Counted from the stretch's first letter, positions 20,847 to 33,744 are shown. The stretch is DNA of 64,000 nt from Phascolomyces articulosus (GCA_025677815.1 JAIXMP010000032.1:310001-374000); one strand, 5' to 3'. A program made the numbers and translations. The notes: generated from the letters alone by a model not told the origin.

Positions 20847-23528
20847 TTAGAGGTCTTCATCCTTGATCTTTCCAGCATTTAATTCTTGCTCCAATTCTTT
20901 AAGAAGAGCTTCATCATCATCATCTACACCTCGATAAGCTCGCACGGGACCAGGAGCAGAAGTCTTTTTCAATGTTGGCATCTGCACTGGACCTGCAGGC
21001 AAGACACGGATAGGTGGTGCAATAGCAGGATCTTCAACGCGAGCTGCTTCTGCCTTTTGAAGTGCTGCTTTTTCTTCAGGAGTCCAATTACGTTCAGCAG
21101 CAGGTGCCAAAAGGGTATCAAGAGTTCCTTCTTCGACGTTATTGGATACATCTTCGAATTGCTATATACATCCAATATAAGTCAATCAAAATATTCTTTT
21201 CTTTTTTTTAAAAAAACATACACATATCGTTTGTCCATCAATTTTGAAACTTACACCACGGTATTCACCACCAACAAAAAGTTGAGGTAATTCTTTGGCA
21301 CGACCTTCAGCAGATCCATTGTTATTAGCACGCTTCATATGTTGTAATGCAGCTTCACTTGCAGCAACATCCACTAATTCAAACTTGATGTTGTTTGTCT
21401 TGAGCAATTGTTGAATATCATCTTGCTTTCGCTTAATCTAATTATAATAAAAACAAAAGATCATACAAATTGAATAAGTCTATACATTCTTCCTTCCCCT
21501 TATCATCCTATATTATTTATATCATACTTAAAAAAAACTTACCGCAACATTACCACTAACAGAAGAAACATAAATTTGAACCTTCTTATTATCCAAAGGA
21601 ATCAAGATGGGACCAGAATCATCTTTGGCAGCATTCTTAATACGTTGAGAAGCGGAATTAGTTGGACGAGGACCATTGGTCTTGCGCAAAGCACTTAATG
21701 GTGGTGGAGCAGGCCAAGAAACAGCTTCAGTGGGTAAATAACGAGTTGTCCAGCTTTCGCGGGATTGATCTTGAACCTTTTTCAAATTTCGGAGCTGAGC
21801 CACGTGGTCTTGTTGCAGATCTGTAAGTTCGGACTGATGCGATTGTTGCAATGTCTCGATCTGGACTGCATGAGAGTGTTCAGCTTGTTCAAACTCGTGC
21901 AGGATACGTTCAATTTCATCATCCATCATGGCAGCATTACTATTGTTCTTGACCTTGGTTTCTGCTTCTTGTAAACGAGTTTGAAGATCAGCCATATCTT
22001 GCTTATGACGTTGCTTTAACGTCAAAATACTACCGGATTGTCCAGTCTTTAATTTACGGATTTCATCTTCGTGAGATCCTTGCAATGAATCCAAAGCTCG
22101 TTGTTGTTCTGAAAGTAACTTTTCTTTTTCAGCCATCGCTTCTTCATGACGTCTTAAACTTTCTTCGTGAGCCAATTTTTGGGATTCCAATTGTTTGTTC
22201 AAAAGTTCAATTTGTTCTAATTGTGCTGTATCCTGCTCTCCTTCTTGAATTTGAGTTCGTAAGGTTTCTAACTCTTTCTCCTTGTTGGCCAAGCTACGAA
22301 CGGCTTCCTCATTCTATTTTTCCAGAATCAGTTAGGCTTGTTTTTTTGCATGTAAATTTCTTTTTGTGGTTACAAGTTTTATATTTTTTTTTAATATAAA
22401 AAAAAAGAATTCATTACCTCAAGTTTAAGTTTTTCAAGTTGTTCAACGGCACCATCAATATTATTTTCTGATTTTTCAGCTTCCCACTTTTGACGCTCTT
22501 GTGCAAGTTCGCGTTCCTTTTGTTCCAAAGCGCGTTCTCTTTCAGCAAGTGATTCATCCTCATCCTTGATCACAATATCTGGGACATTCTTCTCCGCTTG
22601 AAGTCGTTGTCGTAGATCTTCTAATTCTTTCTCCCGTTCTTCCAATAACTGATCTTTACTTTCAAGCTTGGTTCGATTCTCCTCATTTTGTGCCTGAAGT
22701 GTATCAAGTTCCAATTGACTGATGGATGGTTTGAGTTCTGGCGAAGGAGGTTTGGATGTTGGTTTTTGTTCCATTAGTTGTTGTTTTAATAATTCAAGTT
22801 CGGCCTTTTGTTGTGCAATCACTTGAAGGTTCTCATTATGCTAAACACAGAAATTATTAGTTTCAGACCAATTTATGTATATATAATGAAGTCAACACCA
22901 TAACATCCAAATTTCTCTTTCTCTTTTTCTCCCCCTTAAATAAAAGCCTCTTTTTCTCCCCCCAAGGGGAAAACAGAAAAAATATAATATGTAATATATG
23001 CTAATGATAATAGCCAATATATATATATATAGATTTGATATGGATATAGATAATCCAATAAACCCAACAATACTAATAATAATAAATATTCAAAAAAAAA
23101 ACCTTTACCTTGACTTTTAATTCATCGAACTCCTCTCTCATCTGAGCAACAGGTGATTTACGAATAGAGGAAGCATTAGAGGCATTACGTGAATGGGAAC
23201 CAGGTCGGGCACTACTGCGTACAGAAGGGGCTGTGCCAGGTGGCGGTGGCGGTCGTGTATGAGGAGAACGAGGGCGATTATCAGGACTAGGTGAGCGAGC
23301 AAGTGAAGTACGTGAAGTAGGTCGTCGTACTTGTTTACCAGGTGTAGTTGTAGTGGCACTATCTGTTGAAGTTCTTGAAGCGACAGAAGCTGTACTTTTA
23401 CGTTTAGACATGGGTGTCAGGGACTTTTTCTTCGTCATCGATCCTTTGACAGACCGATTCGTTGCATCATCCGGACTCAGCAAAGCTGGCTTTTTTGCTG
23501 GTTTCTTTCGAGGACCCAAACAAACCAT
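20847..23528 (-). CDS. Coiled-coil protein with C-terminal SH3BGR-type thioredoxin fold
   Basis: Five exons, all phase 0, close cleanly: 23109-23528, 22418-22840, 21543-22313, 21255-21437, 20847-21161, giving 703 residues. The N-terminus is basic and Ser/Pro-rich (KRKSTASVASRTSTDS, RPPPPPGTAPSV). Residues of about 130-460 form long coiled coils rich in E, K, Q and L. Residues of about 520-620 match the SH3BGR/glutaredoxin-like fold: VQIYVSSVSGNVAIKRKQ, DIQQLLKTNNIKFELVDV, ELPQLFVGGEYRGQFEDV. As usual in this family the redox CxxC is absent (SVSGN in its place), so a binding rather than redox role is expected. The tail is acidic and ends DEALLKELEQELN. The fusion suggests a scaffold. Every intron being phase 0 makes exon-wise domain joining easy. 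Confidence 0.9.
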
Positions 23529-24673
23529 TTTTATTATTCAAAAAAACAAAAGGTTTGTTAAATGTTTTTTTTTTAAAAAAAAGAATGGAGATAAAGAAGA
23601 AGAAACAATAACAATAAGAAACAGGTGGGGTTTTTTAAGTATATATAAAAATAAAACACAAGCGTGGATTCCGAATGTGGTAGGAAGGTAACTGGTTTCC
23701 TTTTTTGATGGTTGCACGAGCCCATTTTGTTTGCATGCGTTTTATTATTATTTGTTCTTTTTTGTTATATGTAAATTATTTCTTTATATAAAAAAAAACC
23801 GTGTGGAGAAACAAAAATAATGAGGGAGAAGAAAGAGAGTTTATTATTTTTAAGTTCATTACTCATTTTCACTGTATCTCTAGGATATAAACTAAGGAAT
23901 TAATTCTTCTTTTTCATATTTTTTAATGTATATCTTAATAAAATTATAGAGAGAGGAGGAGGAGCTAGTAAGTAGTGGAAAGATCGATGTTGATGATGAT
24001 TTATTACAACATTGTTTTATTATCTACTATATAGATAACATCTATCTTTTTTATCTATCTACTTATTAATACTATATGCTCCTCATCCTTCTTTTTTTTT
24101 TTAGATAATAACAGATAAAATATGTATAATTTATAAATATCTATGAGGAGAAAGAAGAGGAGAGGAAACAGGAACAATAAGGAACACTTACATACTATTT
24201 TCTTCTTTTTAGTATTATTTAGAACTTCATATACAACAATAGTTTAACTCCTATTATATTAGCATCTATATAATAATAAGATTGTGTTATTGCCACCATT
24301 CCCACCACTCATCAATGAAAAACAACGACAACGTGTTGTATTATTATCGCAACTCGTGGAATAAAACCTGATTTTGCCACTGCATAAGCCTAATTGTACA
24401 TTTTACCCGGAAAAATCCCTTTTTTCTATCTTGTCAAATGATTTATTCCCTTGTTTTTTAATTATAAAGTTTAAAGTTTTTATTTTTGAAGAAAAAAAAG
24501 TACATAATGGTATATAAAAACAAGTAATCTTAGTATACTATGGATAACATAGAGTATATATTACTACATTGTGGATGGTTAGCTAATGATAGGTATAATA
24601 TATAATTTTGTTGTATATGTATGTTAAAAATAATACAAAATGGTATATATTTTTATAGATATAGTATTAGTCC
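23529..24673. other. Intergenic region upstream of the SH3BGR-fold gene
   Basis: This is AT-rich non-coding sequence with poly-A, poly-T and AT-repeat patches. The part next to 23529 is purine-rich and probably contains the promoter of the minus-strand coiled-coil gene; the part next to 24673 is the 3' flank of the F-box gene. No gene is visible. Confidence 0.5.
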
Positions 24674-27011
24674 CTAGATTTGTTGAAACCTAGTAGAAAA
24701 TTGATTCAAGGGTATTGATCCAAATACGTCTGACATTAGTTCATTTCCTCTCGTCGTCCAATCAACAACAATCTGTTGTTCAGGAGGAAATAATCTTTGT
24801 ACATCGTTGCATGCTATTTGAAGGTCTTTTGCCTCCTGTGAGGAAGAAACACTGAGTGTGATCCCATAAAATCCAATATATTTCAATGGTTTTCCAACAA
24901 ATCCTCGACCCCATCGCCGAATACCCTCTGGTGTGATAACTGATGAAGAGGTACTAACACCTCTATTGTGATTATTATTGTTATTTTGTTGTCGCAATTG
25001 ATGACGTAAAAGAAACATTGAGTTTCTTGGGTAAGCAAGTTGTAAATAAACCAAGTTGTCTGCCATATTTTCCATCATCGCATCCAATACAGCATCGTTA
25101 AACGTAGTTACATCCAGAATACATAATTTGCGTAATGATCGACGACAATTGCCACGCAAAAAGGAAATCATACTTTCAGCTGAAATCATAGAAGCTCGAT
25201 TCTCTGTTACTCTCCCCATGTCTCTTTGAACCCTCAAAGAGCGTAAATATTCCAAGTTACCAATGGTGGATAAAACACCTTCCCCCGCAGCCAAAACACA
25301 ATCCAAGTCAACAATCTCCAAGTTTGGACAGTCTGCAATTATATTCTTCAAACGTAACAATTGTTCGGCTCCTTGGACATCATTTACACCATAAAGTGAT
25401 AAGCATCGTAGTTGTGGCCAACCCGTGGATAAAATACGCGAGAGTGTCCCAACACTCCCGCTGTTCGTTGCATCTCTAAGGCAAAGTGTACGAAGACGGT
25501 AAGATCCTCCCTGTAATCCACGAATGACATAATCCATTGGCATGCGACAATTTAAGTATACATCTTCCAAACAAGGAGACATATGTAGCATCCTAACCAA
25601 GTTTTCAGTAGAATTGATATTTACTGATAATTCAACATTATTATCGTGTATTTGAATTTCACGTAACTTTAGGAATTCAAGTGGTGGGAATAATAATGTT
25701 GTGGTTTCACGACAGAGTGTTACACAGATGGCTTCAAGAGTGGAATGATGTGTTCGGAGTATTGAAGCAACAGTATCTCGATTAACACCTTCTTGAAGTT
25801 TTTGTAAAACTAAACGTCGCAATTTCGAGTTGTTGTGGTGTTGTTCTTGTTCATTATCATCATAGGTATCGTTCATTTGTATTCGATCAATAGCATTGTA
25901 CTCAATATCATCACCAGTACCATCATAATCACCTTGAGTTGCCGTAGACATAAAACGTTGAAATAATGGTGCCAAGTCGTTATCATTCTGAAGCTCCCAA
26001 AAATCGTTGCTCTCGTCGCGGCTGCCATTACCGAACTCACCATAAATACCCACATTTTGACATTCTGGAAGGAAAGGAGGAGAAGAGTTTGTAGCGAGTA
26101 AGAAATCTAGTAATTGACCAGAGGATTTCATATTGATGATCATAGCGCTGTTGACACAAATACTTTTGAGTCTTGGTAATAGTTCTATAAGACGCTGGAA
26201 ATAGGACATTTCCATAAGGCACCCAATATCCAAGGAAATAAGATTTTGTAATGGTTGTCGCGGTAATATTCTTCCATCCAGTGGAAGATTCAAAGGACGA
26301 ATAGGATTAGAATGTTGATATCTCAGATGTGTGAGTTGTGTTTGACAATGTTTGAGTATGACTGCAAGGAGACGGATATATCGAGGATCGCCTTTCATTT
26401 TTATATCCACGCGCTTTAAGCTTGGACCCGATGTTTGTAATACTTGCTTTAGTATTTCAATGTTGTTTGAATTGGATGATATTCGTACTATATAAATTGA
26501 ACATAATAATTATAATCATGAGTTCATCTTCTTCCACTCTCCTTGTTTAAGTATAAAGTACTACGTCACTTTCTCTCCCTAACAGCGATTATTTCATTGT
26601 TTATTTTAATCACCATCTTTATCTGCTGATAGAAAGTTTATGCATAAGGGGTAGTAGATACTTACATGAATCAAGAGCATTACAATTCATCTTTTGAAGA
26701 AACTCGATAACAGCCTGCTGTTCATTCATATTCTTGTTTTGAACATCTACCTTATGAACGTGTCGACCTTGTATTGTGGAAGGGACTGTCGTTAATAAAT
26801 CGACATAGTTGCAGTGACGGTCCGTGATATTTTCCCATAATCCGGGCCAACACAGTAAAAACGTTCGCCAACTGACTGAAACTCTAGTGAATCGTATGCA
26901 ATCTCGAAAAGAACATAATGAGAAAATGGTAGCAATCTCATCATAAGGAAGGTATGTGACAAAATCCTTTTTAATGTCATTATTAGAGTGTGAATCCCAA
27001 GACATGTCCAT
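24674..27011 (-). CDS. F-box/LRR-like protein
   Basis: Two exons (26666-27011 and 24674-26487) join in phase 1 to give 719 residues. Residues 15-60 look like an F-box (YLPYDEIATIFSLCSFRDCIRFTRVSVSWRTFLLCWPGLWENI), which binds Skp1 in SCF ubiquitin ligases. The rest is a series of degenerate leucine-rich repeats (SLDIGCLMEMSYFQRLIELLPRLKSI, LRTLCLRDATNSGSVGTLSRIL, LRCLSLYGVNDVQGAEQLLRL, LEIVDLDCVLAAGEGVLSTI, LRKLCILDVTTFNDAVLDAMM). This architecture recruits substrates to SCF. The specific substrate cannot be told. Large expanded F-box/LRR families are typical of mucoralean fungi; this copy appears intact. Confidence 0.85.
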
Positions 27012-28405
27012 TGCTGTATGATATTTGTTTAATAATAAAAAATATAACTAGAAAATAAGTTGCAAGTTGAAAGAAAGGAGAAAGTGAATAAAAAAGGCGA
27101 CGTCTATCCTTTTTTAAGGGGTGCATATTACTGCGGTGAATTTTATTTCATCTGACAACAATGTTTTACTAGTTCATTACTACGCGACAGAAAAAAAAAC
27201 ATAATTATCACTGATAATAATGGGCTTGGGCTAATTTAATAAAGTCTGTGAGCTTTTATTCATATTTTTTTTACGCATAAAGATGATACCTATTCCTACT
27301 TGCCAAGATGTTGTGGGCTTGGCAACGAAAAAGAAAAAGCCTATGTTATTATTGTTGTTGGGTACTACATGAAAAAATATTGCAAGTATTAAATGGCGAA
27401 TCACCGGCGCAGCCTACTCGCTGGTATATTTATCATACTAAATCACCACAGAGAAATATAGTCTTCTCATGCAATCTTTTAAAAATCATACAACAGGCTT
27501 GTTTACTATTATTGTTGTCGTGATCGTATAGACAGTATAATATCTGTTGTTTCATATGTCTTTTAAACACAATAGATGTATTTATTTTTTATTTTTTTAT
27601 GAATGATACATCATATCGATAATTAAGTTAGTTATATATTCTCTATAGCTACAGTCAAGCGTTGACCGCTTTTATATAGATGTTGACAATAAAAGCAGAA
27701 AGAAACTCTTAGTGCTACAGAGATATATCATCAAAACCTTTATTACATATAGAAGATTATCAGATATTTAACAAGTAACTCACCCCTGGTCCATTAAACA
27801 ATGAGTAGCATATGAATAACGAAGTAATGTTCGATTGTACAGAACGACAGTAAGACGAAGAATCATGAAAAATAATGGATGAATGTGTGGCTATTCAAAA
27901 ATTGTTGAAAGGGTTAAAATATATTGAGACCAAGGAGCCATATGGATTATGATGCATATATCGTTGTCAGCATGAATAATGCTTCTGTGTAATTACACTT
28001 GCAAAGTTCGGTGATAGGGGAGATTTACTGTTCCAACAAATGTCAATGGATTATTTTACAAAAGCAACATGTATTTATATATTTTGTATCTGTACAGAAC
28101 TTTCATTTTTAGTTGATTGGATAAAAAATAGATAAATCATCATTGAATAATTGTAGTAGAAGTAAGAAGTTTTGTGTGAGAAAGAGAGATGTATATTTAT
28201 TATAGACTATTATTATACGTAACCAAATAAATTATCTATTATTGTTTTAAATTCAGCAATAGTAAAGCTGGTGATGTTCTAAAAGTCGAATGGTCAATGT
28301 GTTTGAAGGATCAAATAAAATAGGAGAGAAATGGGGTAATAATAAATAAATAGCAAATGAAATGTCAAGTTCTTAGTTCACCATGCTAACAATAAAAAGT
28401 TAAAC

Positions 28406-28729
28406 ATGGATCCGTCCCCCACAGGACGTAGACCTGACTTGACAGCGTGGGGGAAAAGGAGTCTTACACTATTAACAGGCTTCCATATATCTCCCGCCAA
28501 TATTCAAAAGCCCAAAGAATCTAACCTTCCATGGAAAGTTAATGATCAAATAATAGCTGAATCAGAAATCATTAGCATGGGTACTAGTATAGGTGCTAAC
28601 GAATCATCAGATAACTACTACCCATCAAACGTCTGTAGTGAACAGAAACGCGATTCCTCGGTTTGGGATGCAATTTGCAATCGAGCGAATAGAGACAGCT
28701 TTCCCCTGAAAACAAGAAGACGGTACTAG
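28406..28729 (+). CDS. Orphan 107-residue reading frame, doubtful
   Basis: An uninterrupted frame starting MDPSPTGRRPDLTAWGKRSL is locally richer in GC than its surroundings and hydrophilic, with a basic end (FPLKTRRRY). No splice partner, domain or homologous family is recognisable. Its position at the edge of the repeat-rich desert suggests a fragment of a mobile element rather than a host gene. Confidence 0.25.
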   Translation: MDPSPTGRRPDLTAWGKRSLTLLTGFHISPANIQKPKESNLPWKVNDQIIAESEIISMGTSIGANESSDNYYPSNVCSEQKRDSSVWDAICNRANRDSFPLKTRRRY

Positions 28730-29007
28730 GCTTTCTGGTAATTCATTGGAGTCATACGAGGAAAACTACCGACACAGCTAGTAAAACAGAACAAATGTAC
28801 TCACAGATCGGAACTAGACCCGGCTGATTATTGTACATGCCTGAATCACACAATGATTTACCAAAAATGATAATAATAATAATATGCCAGTAAGGTTTCT
28901 TAAGTGAAGAAAAAAAAGAAAACAGAAAGGGCGAAAAAAAATCGCTTTTTGTAATTTTTTTCCGATTGTTGCGCAGCACGTTTATAACTAAGATACCTTG
29001 TTCGATT

Positions 29008-29108
29008 AATAAATAAATGAAGTGAATGTCAAAAAGTTGACAATGTCGTTGTCATGGATATTTATGTAGAGTTAAAGCAGTGCCTAACTGTACCTGGTCC
29101 ACCAAGCC
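29008..29108 (+). repeat. Dispersed repeat, copy A1
   Basis: The segment around GAAGTGAATGTCAAAAAG...GTCATGGA...AAAGCAG resembles 31770-31866 (GAAGTCAATGTCAAAAAG...GTCATGGA...AAAGCAG), with similar order of motifs and small indels, including a following CCAAGC element. Both copies are followed about 0.8-1.3 kb later by another shared motif, so a longer element was probably duplicated and has decayed. Confidence 0.6.
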
Positions 29109-30277
29109 TTTGGATTGCTTCACTTGAGCACTAGAAATCTGTATAGCACTGACAATTTTATTATGACTGTGATAAAATAAATATAGAAAGCATACATTAT
29201 TAATTAAGGCGTTTTTGCACACTGTAAAAATATATATACAACTGTTCATATGTGAGACTATGAAAAAAAGGTATATTGATATATAACATGGGTATATGGG
29301 TCACCGCAATACAACTGAGTTTGTTCCAGTGTTGGTAGCATATACCTTATCACATTGCGTAAACTACTACCCTGATTTCGCTTTGTATGATTTTCGATGT
29401 TCATTCTTGATATTTTTCTTTTAGTAACAAAGAATGATGTGGATCTTCTGGGGGTTCGTAGTTTTTGTCTTGTAAATAAATGCTTAATGCTGTGTGAAGG
29501 TCATCTGTTTCTTGATGGAGTTGTATAGAGATGAAATATACTTTGGTTGAAGTAGGCGACTACTATTGATCGTTTTTTCGATTTTTGGTATGAACAAAAT
29601 GAAAATTTCTTGACCTACTGGAGGTGATGACAACGATTATGGAACCTTTTTTATATATTAAAAGCAAGCAATAAATTTGACTCTATTGTGCGCTTGTTTG
29701 AATAAACGCATGATAAATAATGGTGTTTGTTGAGGTTGATGAGAACAGAGACATGAAACTCAAAAGAAAAAAAAAGGACAAGACATGATATGGCTGTTGT
29801 AATATTAAACCGTTTTTCGTTTTTTCATATCAGATGTGTATACCCTATTTTCTCAGTTTACTCTTTCTATAACAGAAAAGATATTGAACCCTCCATTGCC
29901 ATTTCAACAGCTGGGCCGGTGTCCTCTGCGTTTTGGATGTTGCTTGTTTTCCTGGTGTTTGATAATGAATCAAGCTGAATATACGTACCTGATTAGCAGT
30001 TCCATTTCTTTATTTCAGTTCAACAGTAATGTATCTTTTTTGAACAACGTAAGAAATCTACAAGTCTATTCAAGTAAGCTTTCGATATCCAGGTTGCAAG
30101 TAAAACAACAAGAAGACACTAATACTGTATAAAGGGGACCCCCTTTATTCAGCTCATATTTATTTTTTAGAACGGAATTGAATAAAGATTAAATATCCAA
30201 TGGTTAAGAAAAAAGAACCGATCATTGAACAACCTATATGATTGACCAAAAAAATGGAAAATTAACTTTATAACCAT

Positions 30278-30309
30278 AGCCCGTGCACTCGGAAGCATTC
30301 CGAAAACGG
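30278..30309 (+). repeat. Dispersed repeat, copy A2
   Basis: This shares the core CCGTGCA-TCGGAAGC-ATTCC-GAAAA with 32546-32589 (copy B2). Together with the 29008/31770 pair it defines two copies of one element in the same orientation. Confidence 0.55.
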
Positions 30310-30590
30310 TTGAACAAGTACGACAGCAATCTTTCTCGAACTTTAGAAGTGACACCACAGGAACTATTGTAATGGACCAGTAATGGCGTGTTTTATTAAA
30401 GACTTCTTAACAATACGCAAGAAACAAAGCTTATTATTTCCACGACACTATCAAGTACTTTAAGACTCCCGTGTTTTTAAGTTTTATGTTTATTAAAAAG
30501 AAGAAGAAACCCTTCCTACCCCTCGGTAGCTTGAGTAAATAACCGAACCATGTCAACCGGTGTTGACTAAGAGCAAGTGTACTTTAAATA

Positions 30591-30782
30591 TGAAAAACCT
30601 GAAAAACTTGACTACCTTGAATGGCTTAAATGGCTTGAACATCGTGAATGACGTGAATATCATGATTGACTTGAATATCACGAATGACTTGAATAGTACA
30701 TGACTTGAATAGCATGAACGATTTGAATGACTTGAAAGACGTAAAGAAATTGAGAACATAAAGGATTTAAATGGCTTGAAGA
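30591..30782. repeat. Degenerate 9-bp tandem array (minisatellite)
   Basis: Roughly 16-20 imperfect 9-base units can be aligned, consensus TGACTTGAA on the plus strand (TTCAAGTCA on minus). Alternate units resemble each other more closely, hinting at an 18-bp higher-order repeat. Because nine is a multiple of three, the minus strand reads as a periodic F-K-S/F-x-x peptide, but no gene model supports translation. Confidence 0.7.
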
Positions 30783-30880
30783 GTATGTATCGCCTTGATT
30801 TTCAAAAAGAAAACATTTATGCAGTTTATGGATTGTAACTGTTTTTTTGTGCGAGTTCAGAAAGCCGACCTGCCATTGAT

Positions 30881-31215
30881 TGCACCAAAAGGACTTGCCC
30901 GAAAAGATCTGGTAGATCGTTCAACCAAAATAACTTAAATCAAAGAGGTTTGGAGCCCTTTGCCAATTATTACCACTGGGTTCAGAAAAACTAAACCTTA
31001 AACGACTCAACCTGGAGGGAATTAAACCAAAAGGGGATTGCACCAAAAGGACTTAACCAGAGGGGAAGGAACTTGAACCAGAAGGTACGGGTCGCCACAC
31101 ACGCTTGTCTTGTTACATGCGTTGAAGCGCGTGAGCACGCTAAGATTTAAAGAATAAAATAAAAGTTTTATGCATGAATTAATAAACACATTGCTGTAAT
31201 TAATACTTTTATTGC
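30881..31215. repeat. Left arm of a long inverted repeat with minisatellite flank
   Basis: The core 31085-31215 starts GTACGGGTCGCC and includes CACGCTTGTCTTGTT, GAAGCGCGTGAGCA and TAAGATTTAAAGAA. It is the inverted counterpart of 33940-34069. Outside it, 30881-31084 is built of degenerate units related to ACCAAAAGGACTT and GGAACTTGAACCAGAAGG; similar units occur inverted beyond the right arm. The arms enclose about 2.7 kb. The arrangement resembles a foldback element or a pair of opposed MITE-like elements. Confidence 0.65.
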
Positions 31216-31769
31216 CTTTCGCACAAAATATATTTCAATGAATAAAATTAGAACAGTTTGTTTAAAATGTTAATTTTACATAATTTGCAAAATAAGGAGC
31301 CATTATACCGCGAGTGAATGGTGTGGCGAAGAATAGAAGTGAACATGTTAGCGGTCAGAACTAACGCCATGCTGACCAGCGAGGGTAATAATAGAAAAAT
31401 GAAGCGCTACCCTTTAGATTAAATAATCTGTTGGGAAAACGCCAACGCAATGTACACCCCAGGAACATCTCAAAAGAGCACAAACTTTGTGGCCATATGA
31501 ATGTACATTACTCGGATATTCAGAAATGAAAGGGTCGTAATACATTTACAGGAGGACCAATTTGTGCCTTCCTCAAGCAATGCGTGAACGAGCACTTCCT
31601 TCGATCCTAAAGGTTGGAACTAAAGGAGCAAACCCACCTCCAAAAGATTAGTCTCTTTATTATGACGTTCTTCACTGCCAGCCAATCAGATGTCACATTA
31701 AAAATTAAACACCGCTGCTCTCTGGTTATGGAGCAATCAGTGTATTAATATATTAATATTAAAAAAAAA

Positions 31770-31866
31770 GATAGTTAATGAAGTCAATGTCAAAAAGAAT
31801 GTTGTGGTTGTCATGGAGGTAAAAGCAGTACATGGCTGAGTGTGTCTGGTTTACTTTGTAAACCAA
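31770..31866 (+). repeat. Dispersed repeat, copy B1
   Basis: Diverged same-orientation relative of 29008-29108; see that entry for the shared motifs. It lies inside the large inverted-repeat structure whereas copy A1 lies outside it. Confidence 0.6.
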
Positions 31867-32545
31867 GCTTAACTCTGTTTCACCTGGTCACAAAGGTTAT
31901 GCACATATTTCTCCGTAACACCGGTTTATTTGCAGGAACCATATCCTCTTATTCTCGAACCATCATAGCAACTAAGACAATGATGGAATTATTTAAGTGG
32001 AATACAATACTTCTTAGTGCATAGTAATTAATTAATTACATACCTTATTAGTGTCATTGTTATTATTTGGATAAATATCTAAAATCAGGATGTAATAAAT
32101 AGCAACATCGACAATAATTATTATTGTTGGGGTCGAACACTGTCCGACTCGTAAGTATCTAAATATTTATACGTAACTTTCTTTTTTTTATTTATCTTAG
32201 GTATAAATATACTGGTTATTTTTCAAAAAACATTGGGTTACCGAACACTTTCAGATTTAGCAAGTGTATTGGGTTCGTTTGTCATCATGTATTTAGATTC
32301 AATTAATATCAATATGGAATCTTATATTTATCGCAAAATCTTTGCTGGATCTGGCTATACTTCATGTGCATCACTTGCCCTTATTATCAAATTTAGATTT
32401 ACTTCAAAACCTTTGGCCAAAATACAATGCTCATATAATAATAGAAAAAAAATACGTGGCACCGTCTATTATTGTTAATAAAGTCTGTTCTTTCATGATC
32501 AAATAATCAAACGTCAAATTAATTATATAAAAGAGAAAAAGATTA

Positions 32546-32589
32546 GCATGGTCCGTGCATTCGGAAGCCATTCCAGAAAATGGGAGCGG
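32546..32589 (+). repeat. Dispersed repeat, copy B2
   Basis: Shares the CCGTGCA-TCGGAAGC-ATTCC core with 30278-30309, about 0.8 kb after copy B1. Confidence 0.55.
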
Positions 32590-33404
32590 CTAAAAACAAT
32601 AGGTTTTTATGATGATGTTTATGATAATAAAGAAACAATAATATAGTTTATTAAAAATTATAAAATTATAAATATGAAACAACGAAAGTATATAAAAGGA
32701 AGGACCTGAAAAAAAAGACACACCATTTTTACAATAGTACATTGTCTTTTATCAAGTATATTTTTTTTATCATTTTCTTAATTGAATTGGGTGCCAACAA
32801 AGTTTGCGGGTGGAAAAAATTGCTTGAAAGTAAACACAATGGAAGTGCAATATATTGAAATTTACTGACAAGACGCATATGATGAGAAAAATTAATTTCA
32901 AATCTAGCAAATGACTCTATCCATCAGTAATCCTTCATTTGGAGAGTATTGCTCAAGAACAGACGCAAACAGGGTAGGACGGAGAAATGAATGAAGGCAG
33001 GGCTCACCACTAGAAAACACCAAAACCCGGATATCCAGTTCGCAAGAAACATAAACACGCCGTGTTAATCCCGACAGAGCCCCCGTTGCAAGGACGCAAC
33101 CGGTACACCATCTATGTTCCCCAACCACTCAATTTTAAAGAGCTGACAACCCAACCTCTGTGAGGGGGGGAGATCAAGCAACCAGATTAAAAGGTATGAA
33201 AAAGTGTGAATGTGGATCCTGGCTGGGGTTGTTATTATTAATCTTTTATCTCGAGTGAGCGAAATAAAAAATTTCGACTGTTCATGCGTACCTATTGAAA
33301 AAAGCGGAGAAGCTGTGAAACATATAGATTGATGCATAATATATAGTAACTATGATATAAATGGCAGTGATTTATTTTATTCTTTTTGATAATGCACGAT
33401 TTAT

Positions 33405-33525
33405 CTTGAATATATTAAGAATTCTTCTTGAATATGGATATTCTTTCGAATACATTTCAACTTTTTTTGTAGAAAAAAAAAAAAGAATACATATTCAAGA
33501 TATCTTGACATCTTCGAATATATTA
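33405..33525. repeat. Imperfect inverted repeat (hairpin)
   Basis: Arms around TTCTTGAATATGGATATTCTTT (about 33420-33455) and AAAGAATACATATTCAAGATAT (about 33482-33505) are near reverse complements, with a T/A-rich loop. It could be a small MITE remnant or only an AT-rich palindrome. Confidence 0.6.
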
Positions 33526-33744
33526 TACTGAATGTATTTTTTCTAAGGCGCTTAGTAGATCTGATTTGACACATACCTTTAGCTGTGCGGGAAAAAAATC
33601 AACTGCAGTAATAAATTTCAACAACCGCAGCTGCAATAAGCTTATAATTATTTCTCCCACTAGCTTTATTTTTCTTTCCTCCATTAAACGAACGAATCAC
33701 AGGTACAAAAGTTATATGAATGTTGGTTGGCGATAACAATTAAA

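Noticed and set aside
32904..33337. Two abutting minus-strand frames in a GC-richer patch
   Set aside because: The overlap is between different frames and neither reads like a known protein; possibly an old insertion, but not supportable as a gene.
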